From Mangrovimonas sp. ST2L15 (GTDB taxonomy: Bacteria > Bacteroidota > Bacteroidia > Flavobacteriales > Flavobacteriaceae), in contig NZ_LBIQ01000035.1 of the NCBI RefSeq assembly GCF_001280515.1, positions 124,001 through 188,000 of the forward strand: DNA of 64,000 nt, read 5' to 3'. Within the stretch, counting starts at the first letter, position 1, and each line of letters opens with the position of its first letter. Both the position numbers and the translations under genes were made by a program. The notes under the pieces are model-generated. The model worked only from the letters and a program-made list of their open reading frames with translations. It was not told the DNA's origin and made no database searches. Positions 17,202-25,594 of the stretch are shown in pieces.

Positions 17202-17693
17202 ATGGAAGAGGTCATTAAACATCTGCCAGAATTGGCCAAAGATAAGCATAAGGAAAATAAATCATTCTTTCAGAAGCTTAAAAAGAAGCCTCCAAAGGAT
17301 CTGGATTATATCATGCAGGAATTGCATGAAGAAGAGTTTGAGCGAACGGACTGTCTGAAGTGTGCTAATTGCTGTAAAACCACGGGACCTTTGTTTACAG
17401 ATAAAGATGTGGAGCGTATTTCAAAGCATTTCAAAATGAAACCCCAGCAGTTCATTGATACCTATTTGCGTATTGATGAAGATCAGGATTATGTACTGCA
17501 ACAGGTTCCCTGTACCTTTTTGGGGGCAGATAATTATTGCTCAATTTATGAGGTAAGACCAAAGGCTTGTAGAGAGTATCCACATACCGATCGGAAAAAG
17601 TTTCAGCAAATATCTAATTTGACTTTAAAGAATGTGGCCATTTGTCCTGCAGCTTTTAATATTGTTGAAGAAATGAAAAAGCGAATAAAGTAA
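17202..17693 (+). CDS. YkgJ-family Cys-cluster protein (putative zinc/iron-binding)
   Basis: 163 residues. Cysteines cluster as C51-x2-C54-x2-C57-C58, then C104, C113, C123 and C148, with the family phrase CSIYEVRPKACREYPH. Such YkgJ/UPF0153 (CxxCxxCC) proteins are thought to bind a metal or Fe-S cluster; the reaction is not established. The N-terminal 50 residues are highly charged (KDKHKENKSFFQKLKKK). It is the first gene of a tight unit, 11 bases before the next one, and its promoter lies directly against the ATG. Family membership is firm and the role is unknown. Confidence 0.85.
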   Translation: MEEVIKHLPELAKDKHKENKSFFQKLKKKPPKDLDYIMQELHEEEFERTDCLKCANCCKTTGPLFTDKDVERISKHFKMKPQQFIDTYLRIDEDQDYVLQQVPCTFLGADNYCSIYEVRPKACREYPHTDRKKFQQISNLTLKNVAICPAAFNIVEEMKKRIK

Positions 17694-17704
17694 ATGATAA
17701 AACC

Positions 17705-18601
17705 ATGAGAAAGGTATTGACAATTTTGATGTTCTTGGTTTGCTTTGTTGGACAATCACAAGATTGGATGACCAACTTAGAGATTGCAGAACGATTGGCC
17801 TTATTTCAGAATAAATTGTTGTTGGTTGTTTGGGAAAATGCCTTTTATCAAAAGACACCTGCCATACTTTATAACGAGCAAGGGAAAGAGGTTCTTATTG
17901 AAGACAGTTACAATTCTCCCGTTATAGATAGTCTTGTGTGGGCCCATTTTGTACCTGTTGTTTTAAGTGAAGATGCATACCCAGATTTGTATGCCAAGAT
18001 TAAGGATCGATCCTATGATTATATTCAGAAATTCAATGATGATAGTATGAAAATTATGGATGTCAATGGCAACATCCTTAACAAAATGGATGAAGACGTT
18101 TATTTGACTAATCTTTCCAAGTTCATTGGAAAATATGGGTTGGATGTGTCACTCATAAAAAATGAATACATTAATTACAGACAGGAAAAAAACTTTTATT
18201 CTGCATTTTATTTGGCAGCCAAGTATATGGATTTTGCCTTTTTTCTTAAGGAAGATATCAGACCAGAAGTAACCGATTTATCTTTGATTTATCTGGAGGA
18301 GGCTCTGGAATTTTTGAACGGAATTCCCGAGGAAGAAGATAAAAAAGTCATGCTGGAACGAATTGAGCTACTTGAAATACAATCCTCATTACTGACAAAT
18401 AAACCTAAAAAGGTGTTAAGGCAGTTGAATAGAATTGATACAACTGAATTGGATAAAGCCAATGAAAAATTGCTCGCTTTTTTGTACTTTTCGGCTTACA
18501 GAATGTTGAATGATGAAGATAATGCTTCTCAATGGCGCTCGAAGATGTCGATGTTAGACTTAAAAAAAATCATGCAATTAATTAATCATACAGGCAATTA
18601 G
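17705..18601 (+). CDS. Secreted hypothetical protein with possible thioredoxin-like N-terminal half
   Basis: 298 residues with a signal peptide (MRKVLTILMFLVCFVGQSQ). Residues ~20-130 (ALFQNKLLLVVWENAFYQ, HFVPVVLSED, MKIMDVNGNILNKM) have the strand/helix order of thioredoxin-like domains, but there is no CxxC, so redox activity is unlikely. Residues ~150-298 are helical with a TPR-like feel (YLEEALEFLNGIPEEEDKKV). No family is recognised. It sits between ykgJ (11 bases) and the membrane hydroxylase (1 base), so it is co-expressed with both. The fold assignment is by eye and uncertain. Confidence 0.7.
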   Translation: MRKVLTILMFLVCFVGQSQDWMTNLEIAERLALFQNKLLLVVWENAFYQKTPAILYNEQGKEVLIEDSYNSPVIDSLVWAHFVPVVLSEDAYPDLYAKIKDRSYDYIQKFNDDSMKIMDVNGNILNKMDEDVYLTNLSKFIGKYGLDVSLIKNEYINYRQEKNFYSAFYLAAKYMDFAFFLKEDIRPEVTDLSLIYLEEALEFLNGIPEEEDKKVMLERIELLEIQSSLLTNKPKKVLRQLNRIDTTELDKANEKLLAFLYFSAYRMLNDEDNASQWRSKMSMLDLKKIMQLINHTGN

Positions 18602-18602
18602 T

Positions 18603-19448
18603 TTGGAATCAATCATTTCCTACTTCGAAACCATTCCATCTTTACACAGGAGCCTTATTCTGGTTGGGGGGATTACCTGTTTTTGGCTTATGGAAAGTGC
18701 CGTCCCACTATTCCATTTTAAGTATAAAAAATGGCGTCATGCCTTTCCAAATTTCTTTTTCACCTTTACAACCATCTTGATTAATTTCAGTTTGGCTTTC
18801 GTTTTATTGAAAACAGCCGATTGGGTTAAAGCCAATAACTTTGGAATAATCAATTGGTTGCCCGATATGCCTTTGTGGTTATATGCTTTATTAGGGGTAA
18901 TGCTTTTGGACTTTTTTGGAGCTTATCTGGCTCATTTTGTGGAGCATAAGATTAAACCTTTATGGATGGTCCATTTAGTACATCATACAGACCATCATGT
19001 GGATACCACTACGGGAAACCGTCACCATCCTATCGAAAGTGTTATTAGATTTGCGTTTACAACATTGGGGGTATTGGTGGTAGGAACACCTATAGCGCTA
19101 GTTTTTATGTATCAATCCCTATCAGTTGTTTTTACTCAGTTAACACATGCCAACATAAAGATGCCGCCCAAATTGGATAAAATGATTAGTTATTTTTTTG
19201 TATCCCCAGATATGCATAAAGTACATCATCACCATGTGTTGCCTTATACCGATTCTAATTATGGAAATATTTTCTCCATTTGGGATCGTATCTTTGGTAC
19301 ATACATGGAGCTAAATAGAGATGAATTAGTCTATGGGGTAGATGTGTTCCCTAATGAAAAGGAAAATGGGAATTTAGTCAATCTATTGACTCAGCCCTTT
19401 CAGAAATATAAAAAGCCAACGGTTTTACCAACGAATGAATCTCATTAA
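18603..19448 (+). CDS. Fatty acid hydroxylase / sterol desaturase superfamily membrane protein
   Basis: 281 residues with four or more hydrophobic segments and the di-iron histidine signature of the superfamily: H111-x3-H115, H124-x2-HH(127,128) with more His at 131-132, RHH at 140-142, and HKVHHHH at 205-211. These enzymes use O2 to hydroxylate or desaturate lipids in the membrane; the group includes alkylglycerol monooxygenase-like proteins. The start is TTG 18603, one base after the previous stop; the next in-frame Met (residue 30) would remove part of the first helix. It overlaps the phosphodiesterase gene by 14 bases. The substrate is inferred to be a membrane lipid. Confidence 0.86.
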   Translation: MESIISYFETIPSLHRSLILVGGITCFWLMESAVPLFHFKYKKWRHAFPNFFFTFTTILINFSLAFVLLKTADWVKANNFGIINWLPDMPLWLYALLGVMLLDFFGAYLAHFVEHKIKPLWMVHLVHHTDHHVDTTTGNRHHPIESVIRFAFTTLGVLVVGTPIALVFMYQSLSVVFTQLTHANIKMPPKLDKMISYFFVSPDMHKVHHHHVLPYTDSNYGNIFSIWDRIFGTYMELNRDELVYGVDVFPNEKENGNLVNLLTQPFQKYKKPTVLPTNESH

Positions 19449-20307
19449 ATCCTTTGTTTTCATTTTAACAACCCTGGTTATTATGAGTTGTGAATCAAAT
19501 CCAAATATCGGTGTTCAGGGACATAGAGGATGTCGCGGATTGCTACCAGAAAACACATTGCCCGCGTTTCAAAAGGCCATAGAGTTGGGAGTGAACACGC
19601 TTGAACTAGATTTAGCCATTTCAAAAGACCGGCAAGTTGTAGTGTCTCACGAACCTTTTATTAGTCGTTATTATTGCTTGGATTCATATGGAGAGGTTAT
19701 TCCAAGAAGATTGGATATGAAGTACAATTTTTTTCAAATGACCTATGATTCAATTAAACAATTTGACTGCGGCAGTAAACAGCACCCTAGGTTTCCAGAT
19801 CAAAGGAATTTTAAGACCCATAAACCATTGTTAGGAGAGGTCTTTAAATTATCAGATTCCTTAAATCCAAATATTAAATATAATATTGAAATCAAATCAA
19901 AACCAGATTTTGATGACCTATATACTCCTAAACCACATGAGTTTGTTAGCCTAGTTTTGGATGAGGTTAGAAGATATGGTGTGGCTTCTCGTTGTAATTT
20001 GCAATCTTTTGATGTCAGAGTTCTAGAGGAAATCAAAAAACAAGATCCTGATATGGTTGTCGCCCTGTTGATAGATGAAAAGGAATCAATTGAAGACAAG
20101 CTGAAAGAACTAAGTTTTACGCCAAAAATTTTAAGTCCTTACTTTGAACTATTGTCCAAAGAAACTGTGAGTGCCTACCAAAATCAAGGATTTTTAGTAA
20201 TTCCCTGGACCGTTAATGATCCAGAGGACATGGAACGGATGATAGCTTATGAAGTGAATAGTATAATTACCGATTACCCAGATAGATTAATAGCCCTAAT
20301 AAATTAA
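19435..20307 (+). CDS. Glycerophosphodiester phosphodiesterase lipoprotein
   Basis: 290 residues with a lipoprotein signal (FILTTLVIMSC, lipid Cys 19). The GDPD catalytic pattern is intact: GHRGCRGLLPENT with His 30, ELDLAISKD with Glu 57 and Asp 59, and SHEP with His 72, then IEIKSK and the late DYPDRL motif. The enzyme hydrolyses glycerophosphodiesters (deacylated phospholipids) to glycerol-3-phosphate and an alcohol, needing a divalent metal. Being anchored outside the inner membrane, it would act on periplasmic substrates. It is the last gene of the unit with the membrane hydroxylase, overlapping it by 14 bases. Confidence 0.9.
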   Translation: MNLIKSFVFILTTLVIMSCESNPNIGVQGHRGCRGLLPENTLPAFQKAIELGVNTLELDLAISKDRQVVVSHEPFISRYYCLDSYGEVIPRRLDMKYNFFQMTYDSIKQFDCGSKQHPRFPDQRNFKTHKPLLGEVFKLSDSLNPNIKYNIEIKSKPDFDDLYTPKPHEFVSLVLDEVRRYGVASRCNLQSFDVRVLEEIKKQDPDMVVALLIDEKESIEDKLKELSFTPKILSPYFELLSKETVSAYQNQGFLVIPWTVNDPEDMERMIAYEVNSIITDYPDRLIALIN

Positions 20308-20441
20308 AAAAACCAAAAATATTTAACCTACATGATTCAACTTTCAACTTTATCCCATCAATATGATCTCAGCAATCATTACAGGGAGATTTACTAGAAA
20401 AATTTATTAATTAATTCATTACGAGTTTTTTAAGATACAGT

Positions 20442-20460
20442 GTTCAAAGATTATTTGAAC
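20442..20460. promoter_or_regulatory. Palindrome GTTCAAA-GATTA-TTTGAAC (candidate operator)
   Basis: Perfect 7-base inverted arms with a 5-base centre in the 216-base gap before the tandem envelope genes, 64 bases upstream of the first ATG. There is no T-run, so it is not a terminator. Candidate binding site for a dimeric regulator, or an mRNA hairpin. Confidence 0.4.
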
Positions 20461-20523
20461 AGGCAATCTTTTGCCAAATAGATAAGCAAACTTTAATTAA
20501 TCACTATATATTTTTTAACAAGA

Positions 20524-21747
20524 ATGAGAAAAACAGGAACCATTTTATTTTTATTTTTTCTTTCTGTGCTTATGCATGGACAAAACAATTTTATTCCCGG
20601 TAGTATCACAAAATTAGATGGAACTATCCTTAAGGGAGATATTAATTTTCAAGATTGGAAACGATCTCCAAAACAAATAGAATTTCGAAACGGTGATGGT
20701 ACCATTACTTTTAGCCCTGAGAGATTACTAGGATTTACAGTAGGGGACGAAACTTATATCTCGAGATTAACCTCATTGGATGTTACCGAACAAAATTTGA
20801 ATAAAATGCATCCTTCAACTCCTGTTGAGTTTATGGATGTTCATATATTTTTAAAACAACTGGTTGCAGGCACCATTAATCTTTATGAATATTTTGATTA
20901 TCGGTCTCACTATTTTTTTGAAAAAGATGACGTTTTTAGAGAGTTGAATTATCGAGAAATGTTAACTGATAATTTGAAGTTAAAACCTCAGAAAACCTTT
21001 ATTGGCCAATTGAATTTATTGCTTTCTGATTGCAAAGATGTTGGTATCAAGGAATCAATGAGCTATAAAAAGGAACAATTGGTCAAATTGATAAATGAGT
21101 ACAACCATTGTGGAGACCAAACCTATGTTTACAAAAAAAAGAGAGAAATTGAAAACGGCTACGGCGGATTTATTGGGGTTGGAGCCACAAAACTAAATTT
21201 GAATACAGATGATTCAGAATCAGCTTTTGTTAATTATAATGCAGAAAATGATATGTCGATCAATTTTGGCGGGTTCTATGAATTATTCATCAATAAAGAT
21301 TTAAAGAAATGGTCGGTTTTAGGAGAATTGGGATTTTTCTCTGTTAAGGGTAAAAGAGAATATTCAAACATATATTTTGAATTGTTTGAATATTATAACC
21401 GTCAAAAGTTTGATTATCAAATTTCTTCTGTAGACCTTAATTTATTAATTAGATATCGTTTCAATACAAATAATCAAAAATTGATTCCATTTGTAGGGGG
21501 AGGTGTTGGTGTAAATTTCACAACAGGAAATTTAGAAGTATTTCAGACAAAAGATGGGTCTGAAGGAACAAATCATTACAAGTTTGAGCCTAGGAAGATG
21601 AACTTTGGTTTATCTCTTGGAGCTGGTTTGGAAATATCCAAATTTGCCCTAGAATTAAGGTATGGGTTTGTTTCTAAAGTTTTTAGTTTTTCTGATTCCA
21701 GTGACATACAAACTTTCATGCTTAGAGCTTACTACAATTTTAATTAA
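20524..21747 (+). CDS. Envelope protein with C-terminal outer-membrane barrel, paralog A
   Basis: 407 residues. Signal peptide MRKTGTILFLFFLSVLMHGQ. The N-terminal domain (~20-190) opens with NNFIPGSITKLDGTILKG and includes DWKRSPKQIEFR, SLDVTEQNL and EYNHCGDQ with two or three Cys. The C-terminal half (~200-407) alternates aromatic/hydrophobic strands with Gly-rich turns (GGFYELFINKDLKKWSVLGELGFFSV) and ends in YNFN, like a small outer-membrane beta-barrel (PorT/OmpA-barrel type). It is closely similar to the next gene along its whole length. No function is recognised. Surface or outer-membrane location is inferred. Confidence 0.78.
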   Translation: MRKTGTILFLFFLSVLMHGQNNFIPGSITKLDGTILKGDINFQDWKRSPKQIEFRNGDGTITFSPERLLGFTVGDETYISRLTSLDVTEQNLNKMHPSTPVEFMDVHIFLKQLVAGTINLYEYFDYRSHYFFEKDDVFRELNYREMLTDNLKLKPQKTFIGQLNLLLSDCKDVGIKESMSYKKEQLVKLINEYNHCGDQTYVYKKKREIENGYGGFIGVGATKLNLNTDDSESAFVNYNAENDMSINFGGFYELFINKDLKKWSVLGELGFFSVKGKREYSNIYFELFEYYNRQKFDYQISSVDLNLLIRYRFNTNNQKLIPFVGGGVGVNFTTGNLEVFQTKDGSEGTNHYKFEPRKMNFGLSLGAGLEISKFALELRYGFVSKVFSFSDSSDIQTFMLRAYYNFN

Positions 21748-21772
21748 TCACTTATTTATATTTTAAATCAAC

Positions 21773-22993
21773 ATGAGAACAAAAATTTCATTTTTAAGCT
21801 TTTTATTTATTACTGTGCTATTGCATGCACAAAATAATTTTATTCCAGGAAGTATAACCACTATGGACGGAACCACTAGGAATGGGGAAATTAATTTTCA
21901 AGACTGGAAACGATCTCCCAAGCAAATTGAGTTTCGTATTGGTGATGAAAATATCATTTATACTCCAGATTTACTTCAGGAATTTACTGTAAATCAGGAA
22001 ACCTATATTTCTCGATATACATCATTGGATGTGACCGAACAAAACTTAGATAAAATGCATGCAGATACGCCAGTCGAGTTCATGGATGTGCACATTTTTA
22101 TGAAACAAATTGTTAGCGGGACCATAAATCTTTATGAGTATTTTGATAGTAGAAGTCATTATTTTGTCGAGAAAGGAGACGATTTTAGAGAGTTGAATTA
22201 TAGGCAAATGTTGACGAAGGATTCAAAATTGAGGCCACAGAAAAATTTTATCGGACAATTGAACTTGCTGTTTTCAGATTGTAAAAGTTTGAAAGTGAGT
22301 AATTCACTGGATTACAAAAGAGATGATTTAATTGAGGTGGTTGAAAAATACAATCATTGTGGAGAAACTGAATATACATATCAAAAGCAGAATAAAGTAA
22401 AAAGTAATTACGGAGTTTTTGCAGGTGTGGGATTGACTAAATTAAAATTTGAAAGAACAAGTGGGGTTTTTGAAGGATTTGAACCAGAGTATGCCGTGAG
22501 TTATACCGTAGGCGGATTTTATGAGTTATTTATAAATAATAGTCTTGAAAAGTGGTCTGTTTTAGGTGAGTTGGGATATTTTTCTGTTCAAGATTCGTAT
22601 GAATATTCCTTTGTTTATAGTCCCGCTTTAGATTATAAAAGCCACCAAAACCTGGAATTTGATTTATCTACAATCTATTTAAATTTAATAGTACGATACC
22701 GTTTCAATACTAATAATCAAAAAATTGTTCCTTTCTTGGAGGCTGGTCCAAGCTTTAATTATGCGTTATCAGGTTCTTTAGAGGTTGACCAACGCAAGGA
22801 TAATGTTGAAGTAGAGAACCATTATGTATTTGATGCAAGAGATGTAATTTATGGTCTGCAATTAGGAGTGGGTGTTGATATATCACAATTCAATTTTGGA
22901 ATTAGATATATAGCAAATACCAAAGTTTTAAACTTTGCAGACAGAACAGGGTTGAATACCTTTAATGCAAGAGTGTCTTACAGCTTTAATTAG
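21773..22993 (+). CDS. Envelope protein with C-terminal outer-membrane barrel, paralog B
   Basis: 406 residues, tandem paralog of the preceding gene. It shares the signal peptide type, NNFIPGSITTMDGT, NFQDWKRSPKQIEFR, TSLDVTEQNL, VEFMDVHIFMKQ, YNHCGE and the barrel-like C-terminus ending in SFN. By eye the first ~190 residues are well over half identical, and the barrel half is more diverged, especially in the loops between strands. The short gap to paralog A repeats the sequence upstream of paralog A, marking a recent-looking tandem duplication. A strong bidirectional terminator follows. Function unknown. Confidence 0.78.
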   Translation: MRTKISFLSFLFITVLLHAQNNFIPGSITTMDGTTRNGEINFQDWKRSPKQIEFRIGDENIIYTPDLLQEFTVNQETYISRYTSLDVTEQNLDKMHADTPVEFMDVHIFMKQIVSGTINLYEYFDSRSHYFVEKGDDFRELNYRQMLTKDSKLRPQKNFIGQLNLLFSDCKSLKVSNSLDYKRDDLIEVVEKYNHCGETEYTYQKQNKVKSNYGVFAGVGLTKLKFERTSGVFEGFEPEYAVSYTVGGFYELFINNSLEKWSVLGELGYFSVQDSYEYSFVYSPALDYKSHQNLEFDLSTIYLNLIVRYRFNTNNQKIVPFLEAGPSFNYALSGSLEVDQRKDNVEVENHYVFDARDVIYGLQLGVGVDISQFNFGIRYIANTKVLNFADRTGLNTFNARVSYSFN

Positions 22994-23008
22994 TAGAATA
23001 ATATTTTA

Positions 23009-23036
23009 AAAAAGGATGGCAGATGCCATCCTTTTT
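23009..23036. terminator. Bidirectional intrinsic terminator
   Basis: Perfect 13-bp stem AAAAAGGATGGCA/TGCCATCCTTTTT around GA, with T-runs on both strands. It serves the envelope paralogs on the plus strand and namZ on the minus strand, which are convergent here. Confidence 0.92.
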
Positions 23037-23039
23037 CAT

Positions 23040-24284
23040 TTACGGATATATCAAATACCTTTCTCTTTTCATTCTGAAGACTTCCAATCCTTCTTTCCAA
23101 GAGGCTCTTATTTCTTCATTTGAAAGGCCATCCATTATTTGTTGTTTTAACTTTTTGGTTCCAGCCAATTTATCAAAGAAAGAATTGAAAAACGCTTCTT
23201 GATTAGTTGTATGTTGGTAGGCTTTAATGATATAAGATAAATCTAGTTGATTTAAAGGTTCTATATTGGATAAGTCCATACCATAGCAAAGCTTGCCTTC
23301 ATGCTTGGGGTGTTTGGCCCCTTCATTAGGCTCAGGAGTATAAGAATAGGAAAAAGTGGAAGCGCTTAAATCCGGACTACCAAAAACCTGAAATTGCTTT
23401 TCAGTTCCTCTTCCTGCGTTTACATTAGTGCCCTCAAAAAAGCACAAGCTGGGATATAAATTAATAGCGTGTGCATTTGGAAGGTTTGGAGAAGGTTTTA
23501 TTGGCAAATCATAAGATTTTTTATGATTGTAATTATCCATAGGGACTACCAGTAAATCACAGGTGATTTTATCTTTTAACCAACCCTCAGCATTAATCAT
23601 TTGGGCATATTCACCTATAGTCATACCATGAACTACTGGAATGGGATGCATTCCAACAAAACTTTGAAATTCGGGCTCTAAAATAGGACCATCAACATAA
23701 TGTCCGTTTGGGTTAGGACGGTCTAAGATAATTATAGAAATGTTCAGTTCAGCACAAGCTTCCATAACATAGTGTAAGGTCGATATATATGTGTAAAACC
23801 GAGCACCTACATCCTGAATGTCAAAAACAAGAACGTCAATGTCTTCAAGTTGTTCAGCTTTTGGTTTTTTATTGTTGCCATAAAGAGAAATGATTGGTAA
23901 GCCTGTTTTTGAATCCATGCCGTCTTTTATATGTTCACCTGCATCAGCCTTACCTCTAAATCCATGTTCTGGAGCAAAAACAGCTTTAATAGAGACGTTC
24001 AAGGAAACAAGAGAATCAACAAGGTGGGTATGGCTTTGGTCGTTTTTAAAAATGACACTGGTTTGGTTGGCTACTATACCAACTTTCTTTCCTTTTAATT
24101 CCGGTAAATAAATTTCGGTTCTGTTGGCACCAACTATAATAGGTTTGTCCGCTATTTCGTTATTAGACGAAGACATTTCTCGATTATTTAAAGAATCTTT
24201 TGGTCTAGAAATGTTTCCACAGGAAATGAGTATCAAGACAAAGAATAAAATGGTATTTTTGAGAATCTTTAAACCGTGAATCAT
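23040..24284 (-). CDS. Exo-beta-N-acetylmuramidase NamZ family lipoprotein (DUF1343)
   Basis: 414 residues from the ATG at 24284. It has a lipoprotein signal, MIHGLKILKNTILFFVLILISC, with Cys 22. The body shows family phrases KVGIVANQTSVI, FAPEHGFRG, DVLVFDIQDVGARFYTY, LDRPNPNGHYVDGP and FFEGTNVNAGRGTEKQF. NamZ releases N-acetylmuramic acid from the non-reducing end of peptidoglycan fragments (established for the Bacillus protein and proposed for Bacteroidota homologs); here it would act in wall recycling in the periplasm. The open frame runs 53 codons further upstream into the divergent permease gene, but the lipoprotein signal fixes the start. Confidence 0.9.
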   Translation of the reverse strand: MIHGLKILKNTILFFVLILISCGNISRPKDSLNNREMSSSNNEIADKPIIVGANRTEIYLPELKGKKVGIVANQTSVIFKNDQSHTHLVDSLVSLNVSIKAVFAPEHGFRGKADAGEHIKDGMDSKTGLPIISLYGNNKKPKAEQLEDIDVLVFDIQDVGARFYTYISTLHYVMEACAELNISIIILDRPNPNGHYVDGPILEPEFQSFVGMHPIPVVHGMTIGEYAQMINAEGWLKDKITCDLLVVPMDNYNHKKSYDLPIKPSPNLPNAHAINLYPSLCFFEGTNVNAGRGTEKQFQVFGSPDLSASTFSYSYTPEPNEGAKHPKHEGKLCYGMDLSNIEPLNQLDLSYIIKAYQHTTNQEAFFNSFFDKLAGTKKLKQQIMDGLSNEEIRASWKEGLEVFRMKRERYLIYP

Positions 24285-24287
24285 AAT

Positions 24288-25523
24288 TTGAATTTCGAAT
24301 ATTTTACAGCTAAACGTATAATTGATAGTAAAACGTATAAAAGTAGCGTTTCGGCTCCAATTATAAAAATAGGAATCACGGCAATTGCCATTGGAATTAT
24401 CGTTATGCTTGTTGCTATAGCAACGGGGATAGGGCTTCAGCAAAAAATAAGAGAAAAGGTTTCAGCGTTTAATGGGCACCTTATTATTTCCAATTTTGAT
24501 AGTAACAATTCCCAAGAAAGTGGTGTCCCTGTTTCTCTAGATCAAGATTTTTATCCGGAGTTCAAATCGGTTTCTGGTATCAAACATATTCAAGGAGTGG
24601 CTTCCAAATTTGGTGTTATAAGGACAGAGGATGACTTTGAAGCCATCATAGTGAAAGGAGTTGGGCAGGATTATCATTGGAACTATTTTAAAGAGTTTCT
24701 TCTTGAAGGGCGTCTCCCTGATTATTCAAAGGGAAGAAATGAAGAGGTGTTGATTTCAGATTATTTGGCAAATAGAATGCATTTTAAAGTGGGGGACCGG
24801 ATTACAACTCTGTTCAGAAAGGAAGATCCTAATAAACCACCAAGCATGATTACTTATAATGTGGTTGGAATTTACAACTCTGGATTTAAGGAATTTGATG
24901 AAACTTATATCGTTGGTGATATTCGTCACTTACAAAGATTGAATGGATGGGGGCCAAATGAAGTAGGGAATTTTGAAATTTATTTGGATGACTATAGCCA
25001 AATAAATGAGAAAATGATGGAAGTCTATCAGAACACACCTTCTATGTTGAATACTTATAGTGTTGAGGAAAAATTCCCCTCTATTTTTGAATGGATAAAG
25101 ATTTTTGATAAAAACATCTATGGAATTATTGGTATTATGATTATTGTTGCCGGGATTAATATGATAACGGCTCTATTGGTACTAATTCTAGAAAGAACAC
25201 AAATGATTGGAATTTTAAAAGCTTTGGGAAGTGATAACTGGAGCATCCGTAAAATCTTTCTATACAATGCATCCTATTTAATTGTCTTAGGGTTGTTTTG
25301 GGGGAATCTGATTGGGTTGGGATTGTTATTTGCTCAAAAGTACTTAAAACTATTTCCTTTAAATCCAGAAGTCTATTATGTGACAGAAGCCCCTGTTTAT
25401 ATGAGTTTGGGATATATTTTAGCCCTTAACTTGGGGACATTTCTATTATGTCTTGCAATGCTTTTAATACCTTCGATAATCATCACTAAAATTTCTCCCG
25501 TCAAGGCAATTAGATTTGAATAG
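24288..25523 (+). CDS. ABC transporter permease, LolC/LolE/FtsX family
   Basis: About 411 residues. One transmembrane helix near the N-terminus (IIKIGITAIAIGIIVMLVAIA), a large periplasmic domain, then three C-terminal helices containing IMIIVAGINMITALLVLILERTQ and GILKALGSDNWSIRKIF, the FtsX-type core. This layout matches LolC/E permeases, which move lipoproteins out of the inner membrane with the ATPase LolD. No ATPase gene is adjacent, so it must use one encoded elsewhere. I choose TTG 24288 (protein begins MNFEYFTAKRII); GTG 24276 is in frame but overlaps the divergent namZ start. Only 3 bases then separate the two divergent start codons. Confidence 0.83.
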   Translation: MNFEYFTAKRIIDSKTYKSSVSAPIIKIGITAIAIGIIVMLVAIATGIGLQQKIREKVSAFNGHLIISNFDSNNSQESGVPVSLDQDFYPEFKSVSGIKHIQGVASKFGVIRTEDDFEAIIVKGVGQDYHWNYFKEFLLEGRLPDYSKGRNEEVLISDYLANRMHFKVGDRITTLFRKEDPNKPPSMITYNVVGIYNSGFKEFDETYIVGDIRHLQRLNGWGPNEVGNFEIYLDDYSQINEKMMEVYQNTPSMLNTYSVEEKFPSIFEWIKIFDKNIYGIIGIMIIVAGINMITALLVLILERTQMIGILKALGSDNWSIRKIFLYNASYLIVLGLFWGNLIGLGLLFAQKYLKLFPLNPEVYYVTEAPVYMSLGYILALNLGTFLLCLAMLLIPSIIITKISPVKAIRFE

Positions 25524-25569
25524 TTCAAGGATTTAAGAATGGATTTTTATGAAACTTTTTTCTTTTCCC

Positions 25570-25577
25570 TATTTTTG
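25570..25577 (+). promoter_or_regulatory. -7 element TATTTTTG of the cysteine synthase-like gene
   Basis: Perfect TAnnTTTG match 17 bases before the ATG at 25595. No clear TTG is seen at the -33 position. Confidence 0.5.
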
Positions 25578-25594
25578 CCAACCAAAACCGCATT

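Noticed and set aside
24276-24278. GTG 24276 as the permease start
   Set aside because: It would overlap the divergent namZ start. The family N-terminus fits TTG 24288 better.
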